From Streptomyces bauhiniae (GTDB lineage Bacteria > Actinomycetota > Actinomycetes > Streptomycetales > Streptomycetaceae): DNA of 64,000 bases. Below, one piece after another: positions 43,554 to 52,203 of the stretch. Under the pieces are notes generated by a model, which was not told the origin of the DNA, ran no database searches, and worked only from the letters and a program-made list of their open reading frames with translations. The first letter of the stretch is position 1; each line of letters starts with the position of its first letter. A program made the position numbers and the translations under genes. The DNA lies in assembly GCF_004784475.1 (NCBI RefSeq), contig NZ_SRRT01000006.1, forward strand, positions 186,001 to 250,000. Reading direction: 5' to 3'.

Positions 43554-46500
43554 TCAGTCGGGGCACGGGGGGTCGTAGGAGAGGCGGGGGAGGTACTCGT
43601 GCCACTTCTGGGGCGTGAGGACGCCCCGGGTGACCGCGCAGATGTGCCGGACCGCCTCGTCCGCGTCCAGGCTCCACAGCCGTACCGTGTCCGCGCCGCT
43701 GGAGACGCCGAGGACGTGGCTGCCGGGGCTGAAGGCGAGGAAGTTGCCCGTCTTGGCGTACGGGCTCATCGACTGGCCGATCGGCGCCGCCGAGCCGGGG
43801 TCGGTGACGTCCCAGAGGCGGACGGTGTTGTCGTTGCCGCCGCTGGCCAGGGTGTGGCCGTCGGCGTTGAAGGTCAGTGAGGTGACCGATTCCGTGTGGC
43901 CGGTCAGGGTGTGGCCGACGGGCGCGGCCGAGCCGGGGTCGGTGACGTCCCAGAGGCGGACCGTGTCGTCGTCCCCGCCGCTGGCCAGGGTGTGGCCGTC
44001 CGGGCTGTACTCCAGGGCGTTGACCGGGCCCGAGTGGCCGGTGAGCGGGCGGCCGCGCAGGACCGGCTTGGCCGGATCGGCCACGTTCCACAGCCGGATC
44101 GTGCCGTCCGCGCTGCCGCTGGCCAGGGTGTGCCCGTCCGGGGTGAACTCCAGCGCGTTGATGTACCCCCGGTGTCCCGCCAGGGGCGCCCCGTAGGGGG
44201 CCGGATGCGCGGGGTCGGCGACGTTCCACAACTGGAGCCGGTGGTCGTCGTAGGGGGTGGCCAGAATGCGGCCGTCGGGGCTGAAGTCGAGCGCGTCGGA
44301 GCCCATGAAGCGGGTCATCAGCTTCAGCGGGGGCCCGGCGACCACAGGGTGGGCCGGGTCGGACACGTTCCACAGGTACACCGAGCGGTTCCCGGTCAGC
44401 ACCGCCAGCGTGCGGCCGTCCGGGGCGAACATCAGGGTGCGCTGCCCGCCGTCCGCCGGCATGAACGGCGCGCCCAGCGCCACCGGCCGCCCCGGCGCCG
44501 TCACCCGCCACAGCCGGACCCGGCCGTCGCGTGCGGCCGTGGCCAGCACCTTGCCGTCCTGGCGGAACGCGGCGCTGCGCCCGGTCATGTCCGAGGTCGG
44601 CACCGCCCACAGCCGGGCCCGGCCGTCCCCGCTGCCGGTGGCGAGGGTACGGCCGTCCGGGCTGAACCCCAGCGCGTACATCTCCCCGCTGCTCCCCGCG
44701 AGCGGCTCGCCCACCTGGGACGGGGAGGCCGGGTCGGTGACGTTCCACAGGCTGGCCGTGGAGTCGGCGCTGGCCGCCGCGAGCCTGCCCCCGTCCGGGC
44801 TGAACGCCACCGACCACACCGGCCCGGTGTGCCCGGTCAGCGGCCCGCCCAGCGGGGCCGGACGGTCCGGGTCTGCCACGTTCCACAGCCGGATGGTGTC
44901 GTCCGCGCTGCCGCTGGCCAGCACCTTGCCATTGGGGCTGAACGCCACCGAATGCACCAGATCGGTGTGCCCCCGCAACACCTCGCGCCGGGCCTTGGGA
45001 TGCCGGGGGTCGGCCACGTCCCACAGCCGTACGGTGTCGTCGTCGCCCGCCGAGGCGAGGGTGTGCCCGTCGGGGCTGAACGCCACCGAGCGCACCGGCG
45101 CGCTGTGCCCGCGCAGCGCCTGAAGCGGCTTCGCCCGGCGCGGATCGGCGACGTTCCACAGCCGTACGGTGCGGTCCTCGCCCGCGCTGGCCAGGGTGCG
45201 GCCGTCCGGGCTGAAGGCGACCAGGTAGATCGTGCCGTCGTGGCCCGTGAGGGGCTCCCCCAGGGACTTGGGGTGCGCGGGGTCGGTGACGTCCCAGAGG
45301 TGGATCGTGCCGTCGTCGCCCGCGCTGGCCAGGGTGTGCCCGTCCGGGCTGAACACCGCGCTGCTCACCCAGGACCGGTGCCCGTGCAGCGGGGCGCCCA
45401 GCGGCTTGGGGTTCCCCCGGTCGGCGACGTTCCACAGGCGGACGGTGCGGTCGTAGCTGGCGGTGGCGAGGACCTTGCCGTCCGGGCTGAAGGAGGTCAG
45501 GTAGACGGCGCCGGTGTGGCCGGTCAGCGGGGTGGCGAGCGGGGCGTTCACTATGGAGATCAGCCTGCTGTAGGCGCCCTCGTCGTCGGGGCGCAGCCGG
45601 TGCGCGACCAGGTCGAGGCCCGCCGCGAGCGAGGGGTCGGTGTGCTGGACCCGGTCGGCCTCCGCCAGGACCTGCTCGAACACCGCGTCGTTCCGCTGCT
45701 GCCAGGCCACCACCGCGGCCCCCGCGGCGAGCACCGCCAGCACGGTGAGCGCGGCCACCGCGGCCCTGCTGATCAGCACCGTGCGCCTGCGCAGCCGTAC
45801 CGAGGCGGCCAGGAAGTCCAGCGCGCCCCGCGTCAGATAGGTGTCCCCGGCCGACTCCGCCCAGCCGCGCGCCTGCTCGAGACGGGAGCCCCGGTACAGC
45901 AGGGAGCTGTCGCGCTCGGAGTCCTCCCAGGCCCGGCCGTCCTCCTCCAGCCGCTGGCGCAGCAGATGGTCGCCCCGGTTGTCGTCGATCCAGTGCCGCA
46001 GCCGGGGCCAGGCGTGCAGCAGCGCCTCGTGGGTGATCTCCACGGTCTCCGCGTCGAGGGTGACCAGCCGGGCGCGGACCAGCGCCTCCAGCGACTCCTC
46101 GGTCTTGTCCGGGTCGGTGGACTCGGCTGCCAACTGGCGCCGGGTGCCGCGCCTGCGGGTGGCCTGGGTGTCCTCGCCGAGCCGGACCAGGCGCAGCAGG
46201 AGCAGCCGGGCGGCGGTACGGGCGGCCGGGTCCAGCCCGGACCAGGCGCGCTCGGCGGTGGCGGCGACCGCGCCCTGGATGCCGCCCGCCGACCGGTATC
46301 CGGCCACGGTGAGCCGGCCGGCCTTGCGGCGCTGCCAGGTGGCGAGCAGGGCGTGGGAGAGCAGCGGGAGCACGCCCGCATCATGGGCGCCGCGCGGGCC
46401 GTCGGCGCTGACCTCGCGGACGATCAGCTCGGTCAGGCCCGCCTCCAGCTCCAGTCCCACCGCCCGCGCCGGGCCGGTCACCGCCTCGCGCAGTTCGGCG

Positions 46501-47597
46501 GTGGTCAGCGGGCCGAGCACCATGTGCCGGTGCTGGAGGGCGTCGGCGAGTTCGGGGTAGCCGAGGCACTCCTCGTAGAAGTCGGCGCGGATGCCGAGGA
46601 CGACCTGCACGGGGGCCGCGCCGGTGGGGCCGGGGGTGCAGGCGGCGTGCAGGAACTGGACGAAGGCCCGGCGGTCGGCCTCGCTCGGGCAGAGGGTGAA
46701 GGTCTCCTCGAACTGGTCCACGATCAGCACCGGCCGGGCCGTCCTGCGGGCGGCGGGGGCCGGGGACTCGGGTGAGGAGCGGGGGCCGGGGATGGTGACG
46801 GTGCCGGGGGGCCGCCGGCCGTGGGCCCACTCGGTGACCGCCTCCCGTATCGCCCCGGCGGCCGGGCCCCGGTCGTCCTCCCCGGCGGCCCGCGCCTCGG
46901 CGGCGAGCGGGGTGAGGGCCGGGACCAGGCGGGTCAGCTCCCCCAGCGGATCGGCGCCCGGCACGAGCTGGAGGACCGTGTGCGCGCCCTCCTCCTCCAG
47001 CGCGGGCACCAGGCCGGCGTTGAGGAGGGAGGACTTCCCGGCGCCCGAGGCGCCGACCAGCATCACCAGTCCCCCGCCGCGCTCGGCGGCCCGCAACTGG
47101 GCCACCAGCGCCTCCGTCCCGCGCTCCCGGCCGAAGAACCAGCGGGCGTCCTCCTGCCGGTAGGAGGCGAGACCCCGGTACGGGCACACGGGCAGCTCGG
47201 CCGGAGGGGGTTCGGCCGCCGGGCCCTCGGGGCGTTCGCCGACCGGGTCGGCCAGGGCGCGTTCCCACAGCCGCTGCCACTGGGCCAGGTCGTACAGGCC
47301 GCTGGAGACCGGGGTGGGGCTGGCGCGGCGGGCCTCGGGGATGAGGATCTGGAGGACGGCGGCCAGGGCGGCGAACTGGGCGGGCGCGTTCTTGGCCCGC
47401 CGCCAGTCGCTGATGCGCTGCGCGGAGACCCGTACCGGACGGCCCCGCTCGTCCACCCGCTGGAGCCGGACGACCGCCTCCGAGACGCTTTTCAGGGGCG
47501 GATTCCCGGCTTCCCGGTACAGCAGGGCGAGGCGTTCGGCGAAGGCTGTGCGTGCCCCTGAGTCGGAACCCAAGGTCCCACCCCTCACTTCCCCCAT
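43554..47597 (-). CDS. Large nSTAND NTPase with HTH, membrane segment and 14 WD40 repeats
   Basis: A 1347-residue multidomain protein. Order: HTH-like N-terminal domain (~15-90, RVSAQRISDWRRAKNAPAQFAAL, a form common in actinobacterial NTPases); linker; nSTAND1-type NTPase with Walker A GASGAGKSSLLNAGL near 180 and Walker B VLIVDQFEETF near 285, followed by EVSADGPRGAHDAGVLPLLSHAL and VEITHEALLHAWPRL; a hydrophobic segment at about 608-630 (ISRAAVAALTVLAVLAAGAAVV); then 14 WD40 repeats from ~686 to the end, enough for two seven-blade propellers. The ATG at 47597 (MGEVRGG) is preferred over an upstream frame without support. It stands alone with its own terminator. Known relatives act as regulators, signalling scaffolds or defence NTPases; no partner is visible, so function is open. 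Confidence 0.9.
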   Translation of the reverse strand: MGEVRGGTLGSDSGARTAFAERLALLYREAGNPPLKSVSEAVVRLQRVDERGRPVRVSAQRISDWRRAKNAPAQFAALAAVLQILIPEARRASPTPVSSGLYDLAQWQRLWERALADPVGERPEGPAAEPPPAELPVCPYRGLASYRQEDARWFFGRERGTEALVAQLRAAERGGGLVMLVGASGAGKSSLLNAGLVPALEEEGAHTVLQLVPGADPLGELTRLVPALTPLAAEARAAGEDDRGPAAGAIREAVTEWAHGRRPPGTVTIPGPRSSPESPAPAARRTARPVLIVDQFEETFTLCPSEADRRAFVQFLHAACTPGPTGAAPVQVVLGIRADFYEECLGYPELADALQHRHMVLGPLTTAELREAVTGPARAVGLELEAGLTELIVREVSADGPRGAHDAGVLPLLSHALLATWQRRKAGRLTVAGYRSAGGIQGAVAATAERAWSGLDPAARTAARLLLLRLVRLGEDTQATRRRGTRRQLAAESTDPDKTEESLEALVRARLVTLDAETVEITHEALLHAWPRLRHWIDDNRGDHLLRQRLEEDGRAWEDSERDSSLLYRGSRLEQARGWAESAGDTYLTRGALDFLAASVRLRRRTVLISRAAVAALTVLAVLAAGAAVVAWQQRNDAVFEQVLAEADRVQHTDPSLAAGLDLVAHRLRPDDEGAYSRLISIVNAPLATPLTGHTGAVYLTSFSPDGKVLATASYDRTVRLWNVADRGNPKPLGAPLHGHRSWVSSAVFSPDGHTLASAGDDGTIHLWDVTDPAHPKSLGEPLTGHDGTIYLVAFSPDGRTLASAGEDRTVRLWNVADPRRAKPLQALRGHSAPVRSVAFSPDGHTLASAGDDDTVRLWDVADPRHPKARREVLRGHTDLVHSVAFSPNGKVLASGSADDTIRLWNVADPDRPAPLGGPLTGHTGPVWSVAFSPDGGRLAAASADSTASLWNVTDPASPSQVGEPLAGSSGEMYALGFSPDGRTLATGSGDGRARLWAVPTSDMTGRSAAFRQDGKVLATAARDGRVRLWRVTAPGRPVALGAPFMPADGGQRTLMFAPDGRTLAVLTGNRSVYLWNVSDPAHPVVAGPPLKLMTRFMGSDALDFSPDGRILATPYDDHRLQLWNVADPAHPAPYGAPLAGHRGYINALEFTPDGHTLASGSADGTIRLWNVADPAKPVLRGRPLTGHSGPVNALEYSPDGHTLASGGDDDTVRLWDVTDPGSAAPVGHTLTGHTESVTSLTFNADGHTLASGGNDNTVRLWDVTDPGSAAPIGQSMSPYAKTGNFLAFSPGSHVLGVSSGADTVRLWSLDADEAVRHICAVTRGVLTPQKWHEYLPRLSYDPPCPD

Positions 47598-48026
47598 CTG
47601 ATGCGTCCGGACCGGAAAACTCACCCTATACGGCTGACCTGCGGGAAAGCCCTGGGTGGCTGGTCCGGACCTCCTCGCCGGTTGCCGCAGATGGCAGGAT
47701 CGCATCGCGGTAGCGGAGCTGTCACACACCGTCCGGACAGGCCACCGGCCCGGTTCGCGAGCGGGTCCCGCCGGGCGCCGAACGTTCTCGGTCAAAGTTC
47801 GTCAGGAGCGGCGCACGGCGTGGCGGACGCCACGAGATCCAGAGGCCCACCGCGCCGGGCACACCGGCACGGCTCGGGACGAAGACCCCCCGCTCCGTTC
47901 GGTACCGGTCCCCACGAGGGGAGGGACCGGTGCCGGACGGGCGGTGGCGCCGCCGGTTCGGGCGGGTCCGGCGCGGGCAGGGTCGTCGTTGAGTCCGGGA
48001 CCGCCCGGGCGGGCAGGGGAGGACGC
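47598..48026. other. Divergent intergenic region between nSTAND gene and ferredoxin
   Basis: 429 bases without a supported gene. It should hold the promoters of both neighbours. I see no clear repeat, operator or terminator; open frames in it are Arg/Gly/Pro-rich shadows. Confidence 0.5.
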
Positions 48027-48215
48027 ATGAAGGTGTCCGTGGACCGGGAGGTCTGTTACGGCTCGGCCGAGTGCGCCTACCGCGCTCCCGAGGTCTTCGA
48101 CTTCGTCGAGGGGTACGGCGTGGTCAGGCCGGGCCGGGAGGATTCCGGGGACGATCCGCTGGTGCGCGAGATCGTGGAGAAGTGTCCGTCGCAGGCCGTG
48201 CTGCTGGGGGAATGA
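48027..48215 (+). CDS. Small 3Fe-4S-type ferredoxin
   Basis: A 62-residue ferredoxin starting MKVSVDREVCYGSAEC. Three cysteines are placed as in Streptomyces P450-partner ferredoxins: Cys10, Cys16 and the late Cys in EKCPSQAV, with the intermediate position non-cysteine, which points to a [3Fe-4S] cluster. The APEVFDF block after the cluster loop is family-typical. ATG 48027 has GGGGAGGACGC upstream. No cytochrome P450 or reductase gene lies nearby in the window, so it is an orphan; S. coelicolor has a ferredoxin gene in this region as well. Electron partner unknown. Confidence 0.9.
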   Translation: MKVSVDREVCYGSAECAYRAPEVFDFVEGYGVVRPGREDSGDDPLVREIVEKCPSQAVLLGE

Positions 48216-48380
48216 GGCGGGCGGTGCGGACGCGGTGCGGGCCCCCAGGCCGGTGGCCGGGGGGCTTTCCGTGTCGACGGTCGGGTACGCAAGTCGCCTG
48301 TGTGTCGAGACGTCCGCGGTACTGGATGCCTGCCGTGGGCTCGGCGGTCTCAGTACGCCTGCCGTGGGGGCTCGGCGGGC

Positions 48381-48770
48381 TCAGCAGTCCAGGTGGGACG
48401 CGTACTGCTCGGTGCTCTCCTGCCGGTGCGTGGTCTCGGTGCGGTCCGGGGCGTTCACGCGGTGCGGGGCCAGGGTGCCCGCTTCCCGTCCGGCCAGTGA
48501 GCGGTGCCGGCAGTTGGGGGACTTCCCGTGGGCCTCGGCCCGGATGCGCTGCTTCATCGTGGGGGGCAGGGACCTGGCTTGTGGCCAGACCTGGTGGCTG
48601 ACGGCCGCCGGTGCCTCCGGTGCGCTGTGCTCCGTGCTGCCGTGACTCGGGCTCTCGCTCTTGGCCGAGGCGACCGGGGCGGTCGCGGTGACGAGTCCGA
48701 GCGCCGTGCACAGCGCGAGGAAGGCGGTGACGATGGCGGTCCACAGCGTCATGACCTTGTTCCTGGCCAT
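48381..48770 (-). CDS. Small secreted protein, hypothetical (possibly DUF6344)
   Basis: A 129-residue protein. MARNKVMTLWTAIVTAFLALC begins a signal peptide whose hydrophobic core ends at VASAKS (likely cleavage after ASA, about residue 36). The mature part is polar, His/Ser/Pro-rich, without a recognisable domain; it has two cysteines (PNCRH and the last residue). ATG 48770 follows GTGAGGGGCC. A similar short exported protein occurs in many Streptomyces (I recall the label DUF6344, not verified). It is convergent with the ferredoxin gene. Confidence 0.7.
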   Translation of the reverse strand: MARNKVMTLWTAIVTAFLALCTALGLVTATAPVASAKSESPSHGSTEHSAPEAPAAVSHQVWPQARSLPPTMKQRIRAEAHGKSPNCRHRSLAGREAGTLAPHRVNAPDRTETTHRQESTEQYASHLDC

Positions 48771-49097
48771 GGCCCCTCACTTTCAGGTTGGGCGATTTGC
48801 GTACTTTCCTCATGATGTGTATGTGGGCCGCGAAGTGGTGGACCGACGCCCGTGGCGCGTCGATGTTCAGATGAACACCACTCGGATGGGTGCAAGGAGG
48901 TGGAAAAACCCTGAAACTGCCTCTTAACGGGAGGAACACAACCCTCTGTGCGGGTGTGATCACCCTCCGATCGCAACGGCTCCGGGCCGTCCGAGGGCGG
49001 GAGTTGGGGGCCCGGCGCAGGTCACCGATCGGTCTCGGCCGGTGTGTATAGTCGGGCGCCAGAGGTCCCCTACGTCAACGAAAGACGAGGTCGCGCG
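48771..49097. other. Intergenic region before the DLW-39 gene
   Basis: 327 bases without a supported gene. It is less GC-rich than its surroundings. A TATAGT at 49047-49052 is a plausible -10 element for the DLW-39 gene; the opposite end should hold the promoter of the small secreted protein. Confidence 0.45.
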
Positions 49098-49226
49098 GTG
49101 AAGAAGCTGCTCCTGGTCGCACTGGCCGCCATCGGCGGTCTCCTTGTGTACCGCCAGATCCAGGCGGATCGCGCCGAGCAGGACCTGTGGACGGAGGCCA
49201 CCGACTCCGTGCCCACCGGTTCCTGA
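49098..49226 (+). CDS. DLW-39 family small protein
   Basis: A 42-residue protein: MKKLLLVALAAIGGLLVYRQ forms one membrane helix and the rest is a short polar tail with the D-L-W triplet (AEQDLWTEATDS) that names the family. GTG 49098 is preceded by GACGAGG. It has its own terminator at 49251-49280 and a -10-like TATAGT 46 bases upstream, so it is probably a single-gene unit. DLW-39 genes are common near gyrA in actinobacteria; function unknown. Confidence 0.88.
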   Translation: MKKLLLVALAAIGGLLVYRQIQADRAEQDLWTEATDSVPTGS

Positions 49227-49250
49227 AACCCCGGCACCACTTCTCTGAAC

Positions 49251-49280
49251 GAACCCCGGTCGCTCGAGCGGCCGGGGTTC
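49251..49280 (+). terminator. Terminator after DLW-39 gene
   Basis: GAACCCCGG (49251-49259) / CCGGGGTTC (49272-49280) with an inner self-complementary CGCTCGAGCG loop, followed by TGTGTTG. Confidence 0.75.
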
Positions 49281-49424
49281 TGTGTTGCCGGACCCCGGAA
49301 CGTGAGGTACGCCTCGTCCTCAAGAGGCCGGGTGTTTCGGACGGCCGCGCGAAAACCCTGATGGCGCAAGCGGTACCGGGCAGGATGGGCCCCGGCGCGG
49401 TGACCTAGGGGCAGGGGGCGGCTG

Positions 49425-50705
49425 ATGCGGCGGGGGTTGCGGAACGCGGTACGCGGGCTGTGCGCGGGGGCCGTGGTGTGGGCCCTCGCCGGGACACCCG
49501 CGGTGGCCGCCCCGGACGGGTACGCCTTCGCACCGGGTGCCGAGAACCTCGCGGGCTCTCCGGACACCGCCGGGGCACGGACCCTGGTGCCCGGCCACAC
49601 CTACCGCAGCTCGCTCCCCACGCACGGCCGGCTCTACTACCGGCTCACCCTCACCGTCACGGCGAACGCCTACGTCCCCGTCACCGCCGTACCCCGGCGC
49701 GGCGCGACCGTCGCCGCCACGGACGGGATACGGGTCTCGCTCCAGGACGCCGACGGCAACCCCTGCTTCTACTCCTCCGCGTCCTTCGGCGCCGGACTCA
49801 GCCCCCGGCCCGTCACGGCCGTCGGCCAGCGGGACACCGGCAAGTCGCTGTGCCAGAGCGCGGCCGTGTACTACCTGCTGGTGGAGCGGCTGGACGCCAA
49901 GAACTCCGACCCCGGCCGCTGGGACCTGGAGCTGGCGCCCGCCACCGAACCGGGCCTCGCCGCCACCGGCCCCACCACACCGCCCCGCACCTGGAACTCC
50001 GCCACGCCCCAGCCGCCCGGCGACGCCCCGCGCGAGAGAGAGGGAGGCGGGGGCTTCTCCTCCGCCCGCCTGCTCGGCCAAGGCGTCTGGCGCACCCGCC
50101 TCGCCCCCGGCGACACCGCCTTCTACAAGGTGCCGGTCGACTGGGGCCGCCAGGTGCACGCGAGTGCGGAACTGGCCGCCGCCACCGGCCACGGCTACGT
50201 CGGCGGCGCCCTCACCCTCTCCCTCCTCAACCCGGCCCGAGGCCCCGTCGACGACGCGGCCCTCGGCTACACCGGCACCCGCCACGCGGTGTCCCTGGCT
50301 CCGGTCCCCCCGGTCGAGTACGCCAACCGGTATGCGGTGCCGAGCGGGGAGAACGGGGTCCGGTTCGCGGGGGACTACTACGTGGTCGTCCACCTCAGCG
50401 AGCGCCTGGCGGACTCCTTCGGCACGGGTCCTTTCGGGGTGACGCTGCGGGTACGGGTGGATGGTGCTGCCCACGCCGGGCCGAAGTACGTGGGGCGCAC
50501 TGAGCCGACGGGGCTTTTCTCGGTGAGCACGGGGGACTGGGGGCCGGCTGCTGGTGGGGACACCGGGGGCGGTGATCCGGCGATGCGGGTGCTGGCGTAC
50601 GGCGGGCTGGGGGCCGGTACGGCGCTGTTGCTGGGACTGGGGGCGTGGACGCTGCTGGCACGGCGGGCTCGGGGGCGGGCCGGTTCCGCAAAGCCGATGG
50701 CGTAG
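49425..50705 (+). CDS. Secreted protein with C-terminal membrane anchor, hypothetical
   Basis: A 426-residue exported protein. Signal peptide at 1-28 (basic MRRGLRNAVRG, core LCAGAVVWALAG, end AVAAPDG). The extracytoplasmic region (~30-375) contains two beta-rich parts that look alike: LPTHGRLYYRLTLTVTANAYVPV and LAPGDTAFYKVPVDWGRQVHAS, both resembling pre-peptidase-like sandwich modules, joined by a Pro-rich linker. A membrane helix near 395-417 (VLAYGGLGAGTALLLGLGAW) is followed by a basic tail. ATG 49425. It is convergent with the Ser/Thr kinase gene. I do not recognise the family; a cell-surface role is inferred. Confidence 0.78.
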   Translation: MRRGLRNAVRGLCAGAVVWALAGTPAVAAPDGYAFAPGAENLAGSPDTAGARTLVPGHTYRSSLPTHGRLYYRLTLTVTANAYVPVTAVPRRGATVAATDGIRVSLQDADGNPCFYSSASFGAGLSPRPVTAVGQRDTGKSLCQSAAVYYLLVERLDAKNSDPGRWDLELAPATEPGLAATGPTTPPRTWNSATPQPPGDAPREREGGGGFSSARLLGQGVWRTRLAPGDTAFYKVPVDWGRQVHASAELAAATGHGYVGGALTLSLLNPARGPVDDAALGYTGTRHAVSLAPVPPVEYANRYAVPSGENGVRFAGDYYVVVHLSERLADSFGTGPFGVTLRVRVDGAAHAGPKYVGRTEPTGLFSVSTGDWGPAAGGDTGGGDPAMRVLAYGGLGAGTALLLGLGAWTLLARRARGRAGSAKPMA

Positions 50706-50844
50706 GGGTGGCAGCGGCACGGTGGGCCTGCCGTGCGCGTGCTGGGCAGATCGAGGGCCGCCCACTGGCGGTCACAGGTACGGGCTGCGGCCAGGACGTC
50801 GGGGACGCCCCGGCGGCGGTACGGGTGCTGGGCGACCGGCCGGT

Positions 50845-52119
50845 TCAGATGCGGGTCAGCGCCCAGAAGCCGACGGCGTAGCAGACCAGGGCCAGCAGCA
50901 GGACCGGGACCGCGACCTTGGCGGAGGGGCCCGGGCGGGGCCGGGAGTGGGCGCGGTGGCTCGGGGTGCGCGGAGCCTCGGTGGGTGGGGCCGGTGTGCG
51001 GGGGTCGCAGGCTGTGTACGCGGCGGTGTCGGGGTCGGTCGTGGGCCGGGGTGGAGGTGGGGGCGGGAGGTGGAAGCTGCCGGTGTCGGACATCGGCGGG
51101 GTGGTGACGGCCGGGGGCCGGGTGCCCAGGTCGGCTGTCGGGGAGGAGACGGGCAGGGGGGCGTTTGTCGTGGTGCCGCTGGTGTCCGGGGCGCCCGGGG
51201 GACGGTTTCCCCAGCGGGCGTCCACCGCGGGGGCGGGTTTGTGGGGGCCCTCGGGGCCGAAGCCGGGGGGCAGGGGGCCGAGCTGGTCGAAGATTTCTAT
51301 CGGCTCGTCGTCGGGGCCGGGCTCGGGGAGGAGTTCGCGGGCGGCGGCGAGGGCCTTGCGGGCACCCGTGGCGGTGCGGAAGCGGGCCGCGGGGTCGGGC
51401 TGGAGCATGGTGGCGATGACCTGCCACAGCGGCTCGGGCACCCGCGCGGGAGCGCCCGGCGTCCCGTGCTCCAGGAAGTACCGGACGATCTCCTTGCCGT
51501 CCGGCTTGGCCCCCTCCAGCAGATACAGGGCGACCAGCCCCACGGCGAACAGGTCACCGGGGAAGTCGGGTTCGGCCCCCAGCAGTTGCTCGGGCGCCAG
51601 ATAACCCGGCGTGCCGACCACGAGGTTGGTCTCGGTCAGCCGGGGCTCCCCGAACCGCATGGCGATACCGAAGTCGGACAGCCGCAGCCGGGGCCGACCG
51701 GTACCGGTGGCCTCCAGCAGTACGTTGGCGGGCTTGATGTCCCGGTGCACGACCCCCTCCGCGTGCACGGCACCCAGCCCGGACAGCAACTGGTCCAGCA
51801 GGGTGCAGACGAACACCGGCGGAAGAGGACCGTAGTCGTTGATCAGATGGACCAGGGAGCCACCGGACACCAGGTCCATGGTGAACAGGACCTGGTCGTC
51901 GTCGGCCGCCCAGCTCGCCGGCGCGAGCACATGCGGATGATCGATACGAAGCGCCTGCTCGCGCACGAAGCGCAGCAGGGTGTGGGCGTCGCGCTGCTGA
52001 AGCACCTTGGCGGCGACATAGCGCCGTCTGCGGTGGTCCCAGGCGCGCCATACCGCGCCCACACCGCCACGCCCGATCGGGTCGGCCAGCTCGTACCGCC
52101 CCGCGAAGACCTCACCCAT
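50845..52119 (-). CDS. Membrane-anchored serine/threonine protein kinase
   Basis: A 424-residue Hanks-type kinase. The catalytic domain (~8-275) has the Gly-rich loop IGRGGVGAVWRAW, the lysine in YVAAKVLQQ, the catalytic loop VHRDIKPANVLL, DFG (LSDFGIAM) and GTPGYLAPEQ, all intact, so it should be active. A Pro/Thr-rich linker (~280-395) follows, and a single membrane helix ends the protein (VAVPVLLLALVCYAVGFWAL), leaving only three residues after it. There is thus no extracellular sensor. ATG 52119 follows GGAGGGGGAGCTGCACGGTC-like GGAG. The HTH gene at 52752-52204 is directly upstream on the same strand (84-base gap), so the two are probably co-transcribed. Confidence 0.92.
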   Translation of the reverse strand: MGEVFAGRYELADPIGRGGVGAVWRAWDHRRRRYVAAKVLQQRDAHTLLRFVREQALRIDHPHVLAPASWAADDDQVLFTMDLVSGGSLVHLINDYGPLPPVFVCTLLDQLLSGLGAVHAEGVVHRDIKPANVLLEATGTGRPRLRLSDFGIAMRFGEPRLTETNLVVGTPGYLAPEQLLGAEPDFPGDLFAVGLVALYLLEGAKPDGKEIVRYFLEHGTPGAPARVPEPLWQVIATMLQPDPAARFRTATGARKALAAARELLPEPGPDDEPIEIFDQLGPLPPGFGPEGPHKPAPAVDARWGNRPPGAPDTSGTTTNAPLPVSSPTADLGTRPPAVTTPPMSDTGSFHLPPPPPPRPTTDPDTAAYTACDPRTPAPPTEAPRTPSHRAHSRPRPGPSAKVAVPVLLLALVCYAVGFWALTRI

Positions 52120-52203
52120 GACCGTGCAGCTCCTCCCCCTGGTGCGCTGCCCCGGCCGTGTGGCCGGGCCCGGTGCCGGACCCCCTCCGGACCGGGCCGG
52201 GGG

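Noticed and set aside
43554..45560. DNA tandem repeats over the WD40 region
   Set aside because: Repetition is explained by 14 protein repeats of ~45 residues; the units are diverged at DNA level, so it is not a separate repeat element.
43896..46775. 959-codon open frame opposite the nSTAND/WD40 gene
   Set aside because: Antisense shadow of a GC-rich repeat gene; Val/Gly/Arg-rich with no family features.
47601..48026. Long upstream extension of the ferredoxin frame
   Set aside because: Ferredoxin homology starts exactly at MKVSVDRE, with a good ribosome binding site; the upstream part is Arg/Gly/Pro-rich.
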